From contig JABXIP010000247.1 of the NCBI GenBank assembly GCA_013373005.1, positions 1 to 15,433 on the forward strand: a stretch of DNA of 15,433 bases. Reading direction: 5' to 3'. The notes under the pieces were generated by a model. It had not been told where the DNA came from. It did not search any database and worked only from the letters and a program-made list of their open reading frames with translations. Of this stretch, positions 1-7,877 are shown piece after piece. This DNA is from Cytophagia bacterium (lineage in GTDB: Bacteria > Bacteroidota > Bacteroidia > Cytophagales > Cyclobacteriaceae). How positions within the stretch are numbered: position 1 is the first letter of the stretch; each line of letters starts with the position of its first letter. Both the position numbers and the translations under genes were made by a program.

Positions 1-1
1 C

Positions 2-1132
2 GGTTCTGGGTCTATTGTTTATACCAATCGTCTGGTAGACAGGTTAAAGGAAGGAGAAGAGGAGAAAATAGAGCTTTGGGCAAAGGCCGTGGAGTTTTCT
101 GGTTCCGCATTGGCCGATGAATCATCTCTGACTTTTATCACTAATAATATCATTACTCCGGCCAATACACTACCCGTAATTTTGGTCGATTCGGCTACTC
201 AACAAATACTGCTTTCAAGAAACGTAGTAGATTCTCTGTCAACTCTCGATGAGAGAGAAGAACAACTTCTTCAGACCCTTCAAAAAATGAAGAAGGAAAA
301 TGAGCCTTTTCCCATCACGGTTCGCAATGCATCAGACGGATCAATCAGTGACATTCAGTATGTATATTTTAGGAATTCATACATTCTAAGGCAGCTAAGA
401 TCCTACCCCTATATTCAGCTAACCGTTATAGCCGTTTTTGCCATTATTGCTTATCTGGCCTTTTCTTATTCTCGAACCTCAGAGCAAAACAGGGTTTGGG
501 TAGGAATGGCCAAGGAAACAGCCCATCAGTTAGGTACTCCACTTTCTTCATTGATGGCTTGGTTGGAATACATCAGAAGTATGCCTGAGATGCAAGGAAG
601 ATCTGAACTTATTGAAGAGTTAGATAAAGATGTGGAGCGTTTGGAGCGAATCACTTCTCGCTTTTCCAATATTGGTTCTGTACCGGTACTAAAAGACGAG
701 CCGGTTTATGTGGTGGTGAAGAATTGTTTAGATTATCTCCGTCCGAGACTTTCTTCAAAAGTGGTAATGGAAGTAGAGTCTTCTTTTGAGGAGCTCAATG
801 CCAAAATGAATAAACCGCTTTTTGAATGGGTGATTGAGAATATTGTCAAGAATGGAGTAGATGCCATGAGTGGCATAGGGAGTATTAAGGTAACCATTGG
901 TCAGGAGTCTGCCAATGAAGTGTTCGTAGATATTTCTGATGATGGAAAGGGTATTCCAAAGAGCAAGGTGAAAAATGTATTCAGACCCGGATTTACTACT
1001 AAAAAGAGGGGGTGGGGCTTGGGTCTTGCCTTAGCCAAACGAATTATTGAAAACTATCATCAAGGGAGAATATTTGTTAAGTCTTCGCAGGTAGATGTAG
1101 GTACAACATTTCGGATCATTCTAAGACCTTAA
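2..1132 (+). CDS. Sensor histidine kinase, 5' end outside the window
   Basis: This is the C-terminal part of a membrane-bound two-component histidine kinase. The frame is open from base 2, so the GTG at 89 is not a convincing start and about 376 residues are visible. A hydrophobic segment near visible residues 135-157 should be the last transmembrane helix, followed at once by the dimerisation/phosphoacceptor helix with the motif AHQLGTPLS. The phosphorylated His is encoded at 524-526. The HATPase domain follows, with an N box (ENIVKNGVDAM), a G1 box (DDGKGIP) and a G2 box (KKRGWGLGLAL), ending in the TAA at 1130-1132. All catalytic boxes are intact. There is no HAMP domain between membrane helix and kinase core, a layout seen in Bacteroidota kinases. 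No response regulator lies downstream, so partner and signal are unknown; the sensor domain is mostly outside the window. Confidence 0.93.
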   Translation, partial: GSGSIVYTNRLVDRLKEGEEEKIELWAKAVEFSGSALADESSLTFITNNIITPANTLPVILVDSATQQILLSRNVVDSLSTLDEREEQLLQTLQKMKKENEPFPITVRNASDGSISDIQYVYFRNSYILRQLRSYPYIQLTVIAVFAIIAYLAFSYSRTSEQNRVWVGMAKETAHQLGTPLSSLMAWLEYIRSMPEMQGRSELIEELDKDVERLERITSRFSNIGSVPVLKDEPVYVVVKNCLDYLRPRLSSKVVMEVESSFEELNAKMNKPLFEWVIENIVKNGVDAMSGIGSIKVTIGQESANEVFVDISDDGKGIPKSKVKNVFRPGFTTKKRGWGLGLALAKRIIENYHQGRIFVKSSQVDVGTTFRIILRP

Positions 1133-1171
1133 ATGTCAGGCAAATATTGAGGTCTATTTTATCCACAACCT

Positions 1172-1202
1172 TTTGGTTTAATACATTATCCGCTTACCTT
1201 TG
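1172..1202 (+). promoter_or_regulatory. Bacteroidota-type promoter of atpDC
   Basis: TTTG at 1172-1175 is followed after exactly 19 bases by TACCTTTG at 1195-1202. This fits the Bacteroidota primary sigma consensus TTTG-N19-TAnnTTTG without a mismatch. Transcription would begin about 1207-1210, leaving a leader of about 40 bases before the atpD ATG. It makes atpDC a unit independent of the upstream kinase gene. Confidence 0.75.
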
Positions 1203-1250
1203 CACCCAGAAAAAATAACCCCGTTTTTCCTTTCTATTAAAGAATAACAG

Positions 1251-2759
1251 ATGGCGAATATTGGAAAGATCACGCAGGTAATTGGTCCAGTTGTGGACGT
1301 AAGCTTCGATGCTGAAGGAGCTAAGTTGCCGAACATCTTAGATGCACTACAAGTAACAAAAGAAAATGGCCAGGTGGTTGTGCTGGAATGTCAGCAACAC
1401 CTTGGAGAAGACAGAGTAAGAACCATTGCGATGGATTCATCGGAAGGTTTGAGAAGAGGAATGGATGTTGTTGATACCGGTTCGGCAATTGAAATGCCAA
1501 TCGGAGATGATATTAAAGGAAGATTGTTCAACGTAATTGGTGAGGCTATCGATGGTATCGACCAACCAAAAGGTGAGAAGAAACTTCCTATCCACAGATC
1601 TGCACCTAAGTTTGAAGATCTATCAACATCTACCGAAGTGCTTTTCACTGGTATCAAGGTTATCGACCTAATCGAGCCTTATGCAAAAGGTGGTAAAATT
1701 GGATTGTTCGGTGGTGCCGGTGTAGGTAAAACCGTATTGATCCAGGAGCTTATCAACAACATTGCAAAAGCTTATTCAGGTCTTTCTGTATTTGCTGGTG
1801 TTGGTGAAAGAACCAGAGAAGGTAATGACTTGCTTCGTGAGATGATCGAATCAGGCATTGTAAACTATGGTGATGACTTCCTTCATTCAATGGAAGAAGG
1901 TGGTTGGGACCTTTCTAAAGTAGACAAAGAGAAACTTACTGAGTCTAAAGCAACCTTCGTATTCGGCCAAATGAATGAGCCTCCGGGTGCGAGAGCAAGA
2001 GTGGCCCTTTCAGGTCTTACTATTGCTGAGTACTTCCGTGATGGTGATGGCGATGGTCAAGGAAAAGACATCCTATTCTTTATCGATAATATCTTCCGTT
2101 TTACTCAGGCAGGTTCTGAGGTATCGGCCCTTCTTGGTCGTATGCCTTCTGCTGTAGGTTACCAACCTACACTTGCTACTGAAATGGGAGCCATGCAGGA
2201 AAGAATTACTTCAACTAAGAATGGTTCAATTACTTCCGTACAGGCTGTTTATGTACCTGCGGATGACTTGACTGACCCAGCTCCTGCCACTACTTTCGCT
2301 CACTTGGATGCGCAGACTGTATTGTCTAGAAAGATTGCTGAGCTAGGTATTTACCCTGCGGTAGATCCTCTAGATTCTTCTTCTAGAATTTTGACTGCTG
2401 AGATCTTGGGCGATGAGCACTACGACTGTGCACAAAGAGTGAAAGAAACTCTACAGAGATATAAAGAACTTCAGGATATCATTGCTATCCTTGGTATGGA
2501 CGAATTGTCTGACGAAGATAAATTGGTTGTATCAAGAGCAAGACGTGTACAAAGATTCCTTTCTCAACCGTTCCACGTTGCTGAGCAATTTACTGGTTTG
2601 AAAGGTGTACTTGTAGACATTAAAGACACTATCAAAGGTTTCAACGAAATCCTTGATGGTAAGCATGATGATCTTCCTGAAGCTGCATTCAACTTGGTAG
2701 GTACTATCGAGGAAGCAAGAGCTAAAGGTGAGAAGTTATTGGCTGAGGCCGCTAAATAA
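1251..2759 (+). CDS. atpD: F1Fo ATP synthase subunit beta
   Basis: This is the catalytic beta subunit of the F1 head, which makes ATP from ADP and phosphate on the cytoplasmic face of the membrane. The 502-residue protein has the N-terminal barrel (MANIGKITQVIGPVVDVSF), the Walker A loop GGAGVGKT at about 154-161, the GERTREGND segment with catalytic Glu186, the Walker B region ILFFIDN, the stretch around GRMPSAVGYQPTLATEMG, and a DELSDED form of the DELSEED lever near the C terminus. It is longer than the roughly 460-residue proteobacterial form, mainly because of an acidic/aromatic insert at about 206-231 between GERTREGND and FGQMNEPPG. The ATG at 1251 matches the conserved family start; no Shine-Dalgarno sequence is visible, as is common in this phylum. 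atpC follows after six bases, while the alpha, gamma, delta and Fo genes are not in the window. Confidence 0.98.
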   Translation: MANIGKITQVIGPVVDVSFDAEGAKLPNILDALQVTKENGQVVVLECQQHLGEDRVRTIAMDSSEGLRRGMDVVDTGSAIEMPIGDDIKGRLFNVIGEAIDGIDQPKGEKKLPIHRSAPKFEDLSTSTEVLFTGIKVIDLIEPYAKGGKIGLFGGAGVGKTVLIQELINNIAKAYSGLSVFAGVGERTREGNDLLREMIESGIVNYGDDFLHSMEEGGWDLSKVDKEKLTESKATFVFGQMNEPPGARARVALSGLTIAEYFRDGDGDGQGKDILFFIDNIFRFTQAGSEVSALLGRMPSAVGYQPTLATEMGAMQERITSTKNGSITSVQAVYVPADDLTDPAPATTFAHLDAQTVLSRKIAELGIYPAVDPLDSSSRILTAEILGDEHYDCAQRVKETLQRYKELQDIIAILGMDELSDEDKLVVSRARRVQRFLSQPFHVAEQFTGLKGVLVDIKDTIKGFNEILDGKHDDLPEAAFNLVGTIEEARAKGEKLLAEAAK

Positions 2760-2765
2760 TAGACT

Positions 2766-3014
2766 ATGCTATTAGAAGTTGTTACACCAGACAAAAAGGT
2801 TTTTGAAGGCGAAGCTTCTGCGGTAACCTTCCCTGGTAGTGATGGTGAGTTCCAGGTACTCACAGGTCACGCCCCAATGATCTCTTCTTTAGGAAGAGGC
2901 AAAATGACTATCAAAGCATCTGGTAAAGATGAAGTAGTAGTAATTGATGGAGGTGTGGTTGAAGTGCTCAACAACAAAGTGGTAGTACTTGCAGAGTCTG
3001 TAATAGAAGAATAA
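2766..3014 (+). CDS. atpC: F1Fo ATP synthase subunit epsilon (short form)
   Basis: This is the epsilon subunit of the central stalk, coupling F1 to the rotor. The protein has only 82 residues and consists of the N-terminal beta-sandwich alone. It opens with the typical LLEVVTPDKKVFEGEA and includes the conserved GEFQVLTGHAPMIS segment. The C-terminal two-helix hairpin that acts as an inhibitory arm in the roughly 135-residue epsilon of Escherichia coli is absent. The stop is clean and is followed by a terminator, so this is not a truncation at a frameshift: no continuation is visible before the hairpin at 3036. The gene starts six bases after the atpD stop and is surely cotranscribed with it. 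Short epsilon subunits are known in Bacteroidota. Confidence 0.93.
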   Translation: MLLEVVTPDKKVFEGEASAVTFPGSDGEFQVLTGHAPMISSLGRGKMTIKASGKDEVVVIDGGVVEVLNNKVVVLAESVIEE

Positions 3015-3035
3015 GAATTCTTAAGAATATAAATC

Positions 3036-3066
3036 AAAACCCTGATCGATTCGGTCAGGGTTTTTT
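3036..3066 (+). terminator. Rho-independent terminator of atpDC
   Basis: AAAACCCTGA at 3036-3045 pairs perfectly with TCAGGGTTTT at 3055-3064. Three further inner pairs (one G-T) close around a small ATT loop, and a run of six T begins at 3061. The A-rich left arm also gives a weaker T run for the opposite strand, so it may stop transcription from 3081-3506 (-) as well. Confidence 0.9.
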
Positions 3067-3080
3067 GTTTTTATTGAGGC

Positions 3081-3506
3081 TTATAAAATTTTGACTGAGT
3101 GCTTTTCAACCTTCAACTGTATGAAAGTCCACTCACCTTTTAATAGGTGTTTGATTCGTATGATGAAGGCATTATCGGAGCCTACAACAAAGATGATTTC
3201 CGGAGCAAAAAACTCTTTAATTTCGAAAAGGCTTTGAGTGGGGTACTCATCTGACTCTGAAATTGCAATCAAATAATTAGAAGTTATTCCATGTGTGCCT
3301 TCTAGGTCTGCGGAGCCTGCAGGATTCTTTTTCTCGAAAATTTTGGCGCTAAAATCTGAAGAGTAAATGTGTCTATCTCCTGAAAGCCCATTCATTAATT
3401 CAATCAGTTTTTTATCCTGAATTTCTACTACTTGAGGAGGTTCATTTTGAGCTTGAATTCTAAAGGATAGACAAAGAAGTACTATGGTGAGTGTGTGAAA
3501 TCGCAT
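3081..3506 (-). CDS. Small secreted protein of unknown function
   Basis: I do not recognise this 141-residue protein. It begins with a clear Sec signal peptide: a short basic N terminus (MRF), a hydrophobic core (LTIVLLCLSF) and a probable signal peptidase I cut after IQAQ, the AQ ending being frequent in Bacteroidota. The mature part is about 120 residues, with alternating hydrophobic strands (for example APEIIFVVGSDNAFIIRI) that suggest a small beta-rich domain. No cysteine remains in the mature protein, and no catalytic or metal motif is visible. The gene stands alone, convergent with atpDC (66 bases from the atpC stop) and divergent from the lipoprotein at 3576. The ATG at 3506 is chosen because it opens the signal peptide. 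Confidence 0.7.
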   Translation of the reverse strand: MRFHTLTIVLLCLSFRIQAQNEPPQVVEIQDKKLIELMNGLSGDRHIYSSDFSAKIFEKKNPAGSADLEGTHGITSNYLIAISESDEYPTQSLFEIKEFFAPEIIFVVGSDNAFIIRIKHLLKGEWTFIQLKVEKHSVKIL

Positions 3507-3511
3507 AGTAT

Positions 3512-3541
3512 TAAAGGTAACGAATTATCCTTTTTAGTAAA
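3512..3541 (-). promoter_or_regulatory. Possible promoter of the 3081-3506 gene
   Basis: On the minus strand TACCTTTA (3519-3512) matches TAnnTTTG in all but the last base, and TTTA lies 18 bases upstream (3541-3538). The -7 element ends only five bases before the ATG, so a start site here would give an almost leaderless message. Both elements are imperfect, hence the low confidence. Confidence 0.3.
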
Positions 3542-3575
3542 CTAAGGTTTGACCCTGATTCTTTATATTCACTCG

Positions 3576-4571
3576 ATGAATAAAGCCTTAATTGTAACTC
3601 TCTTGTCTCTTGTAATTTTCTTCTCATGTTCTACAAAGAAGCCTCAAGTTACAGCCCCTGAAAGGGATACTTCTAATCAAGTTGAATGGTCAGAATTGGC
3701 AGACATTAAGTTAGATGAGGTTAATAGTGATCTAAAGGAGGGTAATCTAACCGTTGATATAGGTATTTATTTTCCATCCAATCTTGATCCAGACTTTGAC
3801 AAGGTAAGCCTGGAATCTGTGATGGAAAGCTTCCTTGCTGCAAAAGAAATCTATAAGCCCACCGGAGTTCAGTTGAATCTCCTATTCGTCAAAACAGGAG
3901 AGATTGACCCTTCTTATCTGGCGATTCAGGCAAATGAAATCCCGGGTGTTCCGGCCACAGAATATGCCAATACCTATGTGAACATGAGAAGGAACCCTTC
4001 GCAACTGACCGATCAGGCCAGAGCCGCTTTTGAGAGTATTATTGAACCGGCTCAAGACAATTCCAGAACAGTATATCTTGTGGTGTTACAAGATGTATTC
4101 TTCCCCTTTCTTGAAGTTTCTGAAGGAAGAAACTGGACGGTTAAGTCTGTAAGAACGGGTGGACTATCATTCCCAACTTATTCCTATGTGGATCAGATTC
4201 CGGCACCATACCGTGGTGTAATTACTCTTAGCAATTTGTCTAGAGGAGACCGTTCAAGAAGAACCGTTGCTCATGAATTGGGGCACAAACTGATGAACGT
4301 GAGCCATGAGTATAGGGAAACCCATCCTGGTCATGAGGTGTATGCCGATGGTGGGCTGATGCTTTATGGAGATGGTGAGGATATTCCTTCCGGACCTGAA
4401 GGGCGTTGGCATTTAGAGAGGCTTATGATTTCTCCATTCCTCTATAGAATGGAAGACGGTAAGAAAGTCTTCAATCCGGATTATCAGGAAGGCGGTCATT
4501 ATTATGACCCCATCTACAAAGAAAAGGTGGTGCACTTTAAAGGCACACCACCTATAGATCCTAATTGGTAA
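3576..4571 (+). CDS. Lipoprotein with a zinc-metalloprotease-like HEXXH motif
   Basis: The ATG at 3576 is chosen over an in-frame TTG at 3549 because it directly opens a lipoprotein signal peptide: MNKALIV, a hydrophobic core, then the lipobox FFSC with the lipidated Cys at residue 18. The mature protein of about 313 residues is probably anchored in the outer membrane. The central part has no motif I recognise. Near residue 233 is AHELGHKLMNVSH, an HEXXH zinc site with a candidate third His six residues after the second (HEXXH-X6-H). About 18 residues on, GGLMLYGDG could act as a Met-turn. This resembles metzincin proteases, whose signature is HEXXHXXGXXH, but the third ligand is shifted by one and the Gly is missing. 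Proteolytic activity is therefore plausible but unproven. The gene stands alone, with no promoter of the usual form visible in the 69 bases upstream. Confidence 0.8.
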   Translation: MNKALIVTLLSLVIFFSCSTKKPQVTAPERDTSNQVEWSELADIKLDEVNSDLKEGNLTVDIGIYFPSNLDPDFDKVSLESVMESFLAAKEIYKPTGVQLNLLFVKTGEIDPSYLAIQANEIPGVPATEYANTYVNMRRNPSQLTDQARAAFESIIEPAQDNSRTVYLVVLQDVFFPFLEVSEGRNWTVKSVRTGGLSFPTYSYVDQIPAPYRGVITLSNLSRGDRSRRTVAHELGHKLMNVSHEYRETHPGHEVYADGGLMLYGDGEDIPSGPEGRWHLERLMISPFLYRMEDGKKVFNPDYQEGGHYYDPIYKEKVVHFKGTPPIDPNW

Positions 4572-4779
4572 CCCCACTGTCCTGCGGACATCGCCCCTAG
4601 CTAAGGGGAGAGCTTAGTATTATAGATACACGCAACAAATTCACTCTTTGAAGGAAGATTTACTGGCAGCCAATTAATGCGGTATTACTTCAATCCAAGA
4701 GGGGTTTTCAACGATTTGGCTATGCGAGGGTCTCTTTGACTATCTAACTCCCCTCCTGATTTAGGAGGGGTTGGGGGTG
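4572..4779 (+). repeat. REP-like hairpin pair filling the intergenic gap
   Basis: Two C/G-rich hairpin units in inverted orientation occupy the ends of the gap between two converging genes. The left unit (4572-4617) has a TGTCC-TGC-GGACA hairpin at 4578-4590 followed by CCCCT/AGGGG arms at 4594-4608. The right unit (4746-4779) has CCCCTCCT at 4750-4757 pairing with AGGAGGGG at 4763-4770, then TTGGGGGTG. The 130 bases between them show no gene. The same arrangement recurs at 7704-7872 and a single unit at 13922-13961, so this is a dispersed family. Confidence 0.75.
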
Positions 4780-4780
4780 C

Positions 4781-5476
4781 TCAGTCGATAGCAAACTTCA
4801 CCTGAATAGTGGCATCTACTCTGAGTTTATCGAACTCAAATTCAGGAGCAGCTTGTGCGTCTAGGCTAGAGGTACCTCTAACTTTCATTTCCATTGCCTG
4901 TGGTCTGTACACACGTGGGTTGTCAAACTCCTGAATGTGCAGAGCTTTACCCACTTGCTGATCTAAAGCACCCACCAGAAGGTTAGCTTTCTCTTTGGCA
5001 TTCCTGATGGCCATCAACTTTACCTCCATTTTCAGTTCTTCCTCTTTGGAATATGAAACTCTGTCCAGGCTAACATTAGAAATACCAATATCAGCCATGC
5101 CTGTGATAACATCTCCTGCTAAGGCAGCAGAGTCAACCTTAACTGTGTATTCTTTTGAAGCAAAAATATCCGTTCGTTTTAGCAGGTAAAACTGAAAGTT
5201 ACTGGCTAGATCATTTAGTGTTACTTGCTCCTTCAGATCAATTCCTAACTCTTCCAGTTTAGCTAACATTCTTTGTTCAACATCTGCTAAGGATTCCTTT
5301 CCTTTACTGTCCTTTTCATTGATCTGAATGTTGAGGTATATCTCATCAGGTACCACCTCTTTGTAGGCAACTCCCGTTACCTCAATGTAATTCTGATCTA
5401 TAAAATTTTTGGAATCCTGCGCCTGAACAAGGGCTGCTACCAATAGAAAGGCGAGTATTAATATCTGCTTTTTCAT
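4781..5476 (-). CDS. SIMPL-domain (DUF541) periplasmic protein
   Basis: This 231-residue secreted protein belongs to the SIMPL (DUF541) family, related to Escherichia coli YggE; its molecular role is poorly defined and it has been linked to oxidative stress. The ATG at 5476 begins a clean signal peptide (MKKQILILAFLLVAALVQAQ), with cleavage expected after the AQ. A longer start at 5506 would place ten unrelated residues before it and is rejected. Family marks are the opening IEVTGVAYKEVVPDEIYLNIQI, the central DIGISNVSLDRVSYS, and the RNAKEKANLLVGALDQQVGKAL helix that ends the core. It follows the gene at 5525 by 48 bases on the same strand, probably in one operon. Its stop lies directly against the right REP-like unit, which could form the 3' end of the message. 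Confidence 0.88.
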   Translation of the reverse strand: MKKQILILAFLLVAALVQAQDSKNFIDQNYIEVTGVAYKEVVPDEIYLNIQINEKDSKGKESLADVEQRMLAKLEELGIDLKEQVTLNDLASNFQFYLLKRTDIFASKEYTVKVDSAALAGDVITGMADIGISNVSLDRVSYSKEEELKMEVKLMAIRNAKEKANLLVGALDQQVGKALHIQEFDNPRVYRPQAMEMKVRGTSSLDAQAAPEFEFDKLRVDATIQVKFAID

Positions 5477-5524
5477 AAGTGTCAATGTTTCCATTGGCAC
5501 TTGCAATTTCTTTGCCAGAAGAGA

Positions 5525-6211
5525 CTATTGGATGTTAGTTATGTCAATATTCACATTACCGTAAAGCAAATGATCCTGGGCAATCATAGCTCCAGACTCT
5601 AAGGTTTTGTAATTCTCCCAAGTGAATTCCATTCCTCCTAATGGCAGAATAGATACCCACATTTTAACAGATGTCGGACGATTATTTTCATCCAAAATCC
5701 AGACATAGGAGTCACCCGGAGTGGAGCCACCAGAGGTGTAGGTTACTTTGAGTCCTTGTCTACCATCTTTGAGCGTAACGATGCTTCTTTCTGTTCCCGG
5801 GTCGAAGGCTTTAAAAGGAGCGCAAAGCCAAAAGCTGTCATTGTTGAAGTAGTCCCATGATGTATTGATAAGCTGCTCTATTTCCTGAGAGGAATAGTTT
5901 TCTCCATTCTGAACAATGCCTGATTTATCTTCAGGGTTTAGAATTACCTCATGATCGTCCCATTTCACAGTAACAATATGCTCCATACGGTTCCATTTGT
6001 ATGAGTGAATTCCTTTAAAAGTCCAACTCACTTCAGGTGTGCTTTCCCAAGCCTCATAATTCAGCGACTCCATCATTTTCATAGCTAATTCATCGGCTTC
6101 AGCACTTGGAGTGCCCTCCGGCAAGCTTTCATTTTTCACCAGGTAGAAAACAAAGAGCAGGAGAATAAACCCAAGGAATATGAGGCTGGCAATGCGTAGG
6201 AATTTTTTCAT
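5525..6211 (-). CDS. Membrane-anchored protein of unknown function
   Basis: I do not recognise a characterised family for this 228-residue protein. The N terminus has two Lys followed by a hydrophobic stretch of about 20 residues (IASLIFLGFILLLFVFYLV) with no evident cleavage site, so it is likely a signal anchor holding a soluble domain outside the inner membrane. The rest is rich in Trp, Tyr and beta-type alternation (VSWTFKGIHSYKWNRMEHIV, GLKVTYTSGGSTPGDSYVWI), suggesting a beta-sheet fold of the kind that binds lipids or other hydrophobic ligands; that is inference only. It lies between the aminotransferase (98-base gap) and the SIMPL gene (48-base gap) on the same strand, likely cotranscribed with the latter. 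The start is clear, since the ATG opens the anchor and no upstream alternative is visible. Confidence 0.75.
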   Translation of the reverse strand: MKKFLRIASLIFLGFILLLFVFYLVKNESLPEGTPSAEADELAMKMMESLNYEAWESTPEVSWTFKGIHSYKWNRMEHIVTVKWDDHEVILNPEDKSGIVQNGENYSSQEIEQLINTSWDYFNNDSFWLCAPFKAFDPGTERSIVTLKDGRQGLKVTYTSGGSTPGDSYVWILDENNRPTSVKMWVSILPLGGMEFTWENYKTLESGAMIAQDHLLYGNVNIDITNIQ

Positions 6212-6309
6212 AATTGGAACCCAGTTGTTTAGAAAGATGGAAATCTCAAATGACTATTGACCAATGGTCGATCAGTATCCACTAATTTACTATTTATCCA
6301 ATTCCCCAA

Positions 6310-7614
6310 TCACCCACAATACTCCATTACCGCCTCTTTAATTTTGGTAAAGGTTTCAATCAGCAGTTCTTCATCTTCTTCTAGTAAAGTCACTCTAAAT
6401 CCGAGTAAGTCTGAGCAGAAGGAAGAAATTGGAACCACACAAACGCCTTTGGCGGCCAGTAAGTAATACACAAATCGTTTATCAGCTTTCATGTTCCTTT
6501 CCTTCAGCCAACCTTCAAGCAATTCAGCTGATTTAGGGTTTTCTACCTTCAGGCTTTGGCTCATATTGAGTGTGCCCGGTTTGAAAATAATGGTGTTATA
6601 AAAGGCACCGTAAGTTGGGTTGAAATAGAGGTAAGGGATGTCTTGAAGAATAGCAGTAATCTGTTCACTTCGTCTTCCAATCTTCACCTTAATCTCTTCA
6701 TTGTATTCTTTGAACCTTGGATCGCCATAGACTTTTGGTAAGGCCATTTGGGGCAAAGTGGTGGAACAGACTTCAAGCATTTTGGCACTTACCAAAGTCT
6801 GGTATAGCCGGTGGAAATGGGCGTCAGATCCTCGATTGTAGAACTCCATCCAGCCGCAACGCGACCCCGGCCAGGGCATATCTTTCGACATACCTTTCAT
6901 GGCAATTCCAGGGACATCGCCAATTACTTCGGAAAGTGGATAATGTCTGGCACCATTGTAAGTGATCGACCCATAGATTTCATCACTGAGAATAAACAGA
7001 TCGAATTTTCTGGCAATAGAAACAATCTGTCTGAGCATGTCTCTGGTATACACCATGCCCGTTGGGTTGTCTGGGTTGATGATCAGAATTCCGACAATGC
7101 TTGGGTTGTATTGCACCTGATTGTACAAGTCTTCAATGTCTGGTGCCCAGGCATTGGCAGGATCAAGTTGATAAGTTAAGGGCTCGGAGTTCGCATGAGC
7201 TGCTTCTCCACTGCTATGGGTAGAGTAAGCAGGTGAGGGCCCGATGATTCTTGCGGTTGGCTCAATGAACTGATAGAAAGTGGCGATGCCATCGCCAAGA
7301 CCGTTAAAGAAGAGTACGTCCTGAGCTGTGATTTTTGCTCCCTCTAGTTTGTTGGTTTCACCGGCAATGAACTGGCGGGTACTTAGTTGACCCATACTAT
7401 GGGCATAGCCATAGCTTTTATCGTCTTGGACGGTCTCGGAAATGATGTCTTTAATCCACTGAGGAATATGCCAGTGCTTCTGAATGGGATCTCCAATATT
7501 CTCCCAATAGATGGTTTGTCCCGCTTCTGCTGCCAGCTGATCTGCCTTAATTACGATCTCACGAATTTCATAACTGAGCTCTGAAGCTCCGGGGCTTACC
7601 AAGGCTTGACGCAT
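6310..7614 (-). CDS. PLP-dependent aminotransferase, class I/II (aspartate/alanine type)
   Basis: A fold-type I aminotransferase of 434 residues that would transfer the amino group of an amino acid to a 2-oxo acid in the cytoplasm. The catalytic set is complete and correctly spaced: Asn183 in NPDNPTG, Asp211 and Tyr214 in SDEIYGSI, the Schiff-base Lys244 in GMSKDMPW, and the phosphate-binding Arg252 in PGSRCGW. The opening ELSYEIREIV...ENIGDPI matches the AlaA/AlaT-like branch of aspartate aminotransferases, which often use alanine, valine or aspartate; the true substrate cannot be read from sequence. The ATG at 7614 gives the expected short N-terminal arm. The gene leads a minus-strand series with the two genes below it. 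No clear TAnnTTTG promoter is visible in the 60 bases upstream. Confidence 0.93.
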   Translation of the reverse strand: MRQALVSPGASELSYEIREIVIKADQLAAEAGQTIYWENIGDPIQKHWHIPQWIKDIISETVQDDKSYGYAHSMGQLSTRQFIAGETNKLEGAKITAQDVLFFNGLGDGIATFYQFIEPTARIIGPSPAYSTHSSGEAAHANSEPLTYQLDPANAWAPDIEDLYNQVQYNPSIVGILIINPDNPTGMVYTRDMLRQIVSIARKFDLFILSDEIYGSITYNGARHYPLSEVIGDVPGIAMKGMSKDMPWPGSRCGWMEFYNRGSDAHFHRLYQTLVSAKMLEVCSTTLPQMALPKVYGDPRFKEYNEEIKVKIGRRSEQITAILQDIPYLYFNPTYGAFYNTIIFKPGTLNMSQSLKVENPKSAELLEGWLKERNMKADKRFVYYLLAAKGVCVVPISSFCSDLLGFRVTLLEEDEELLIETFTKIKEAVMEYCG

Positions 7615-7703
7615 AGTGGGATTCTGGTTTCACTATGAAGTACGTAAAAAGAAGTAGACAGAGCCAGTAGAGTGGTTCTTAGTCAAAGCAATCGATTGAC
7701 CCG

Positions 7704-7872
7704 ACCCCTCTGTCCTTCGGACATCTCCCCTAGTTTAGGGGAGAACTAAAGTTTGTAGATTGTCTTTCTATTGAACTTGACTCTAGAAAAGCGAGCATTA
7801 AATTCAAGTGGAAAAGCTACATCCATTGCAGAATCTAACTCTCCCCCTAATTTAGGGGGAGTTGGAGGGGGT
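7704..7872 (+). repeat. Second REP-like hairpin pair
   Basis: This pair shares the plan of 4572-4779. The left unit (7704-7746) has TGTCC-TTC-GGACA at 7711-7723 and a perfect 9-bp hairpin at 7724-7744 (TCTCCCCTA/TAGGGGAGA, three-base loop). The right unit (7837-7872) has another perfect 9-bp hairpin, CTCCCCCTA/TAGGGGGAG at 7841-7861, then TTGGAGGGGGT. The two units are roughly inverted copies of each other. The 90-base interior is AT-rich and holds no gene. The rest of the 7615-7877 gap, apart from this element, shows nothing I can name. Confidence 0.75.
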
Positions 7873-7877
7873 ATGGG

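Noticed and set aside
3549..3575. TTG start for the HEXXH lipoprotein
   Set aside because: It would put nine residues before a perfectly formed lipoprotein signal that starts at the ATG at 3576.
4572..4779. CRISPR-like array
   Set aside because: There are only two hairpin units, inverted relative to each other, with no regular direct repeats or spacers.
6256..6272. GACC-AAT-GGTC palindrome as a third TetR operator
   Set aside because: The spacer is three bases and the outer A/T of the half-sites are missing (TGACC/GGTCG), so it does not match the AGACC-N4-GGTCT form.
6717..6965. Plus-strand open frames within the aminotransferase, prfC and dnaK regions
   Set aside because: They lie antisense or out of frame within genes with complete catalytic motifs and have no family features of their own.
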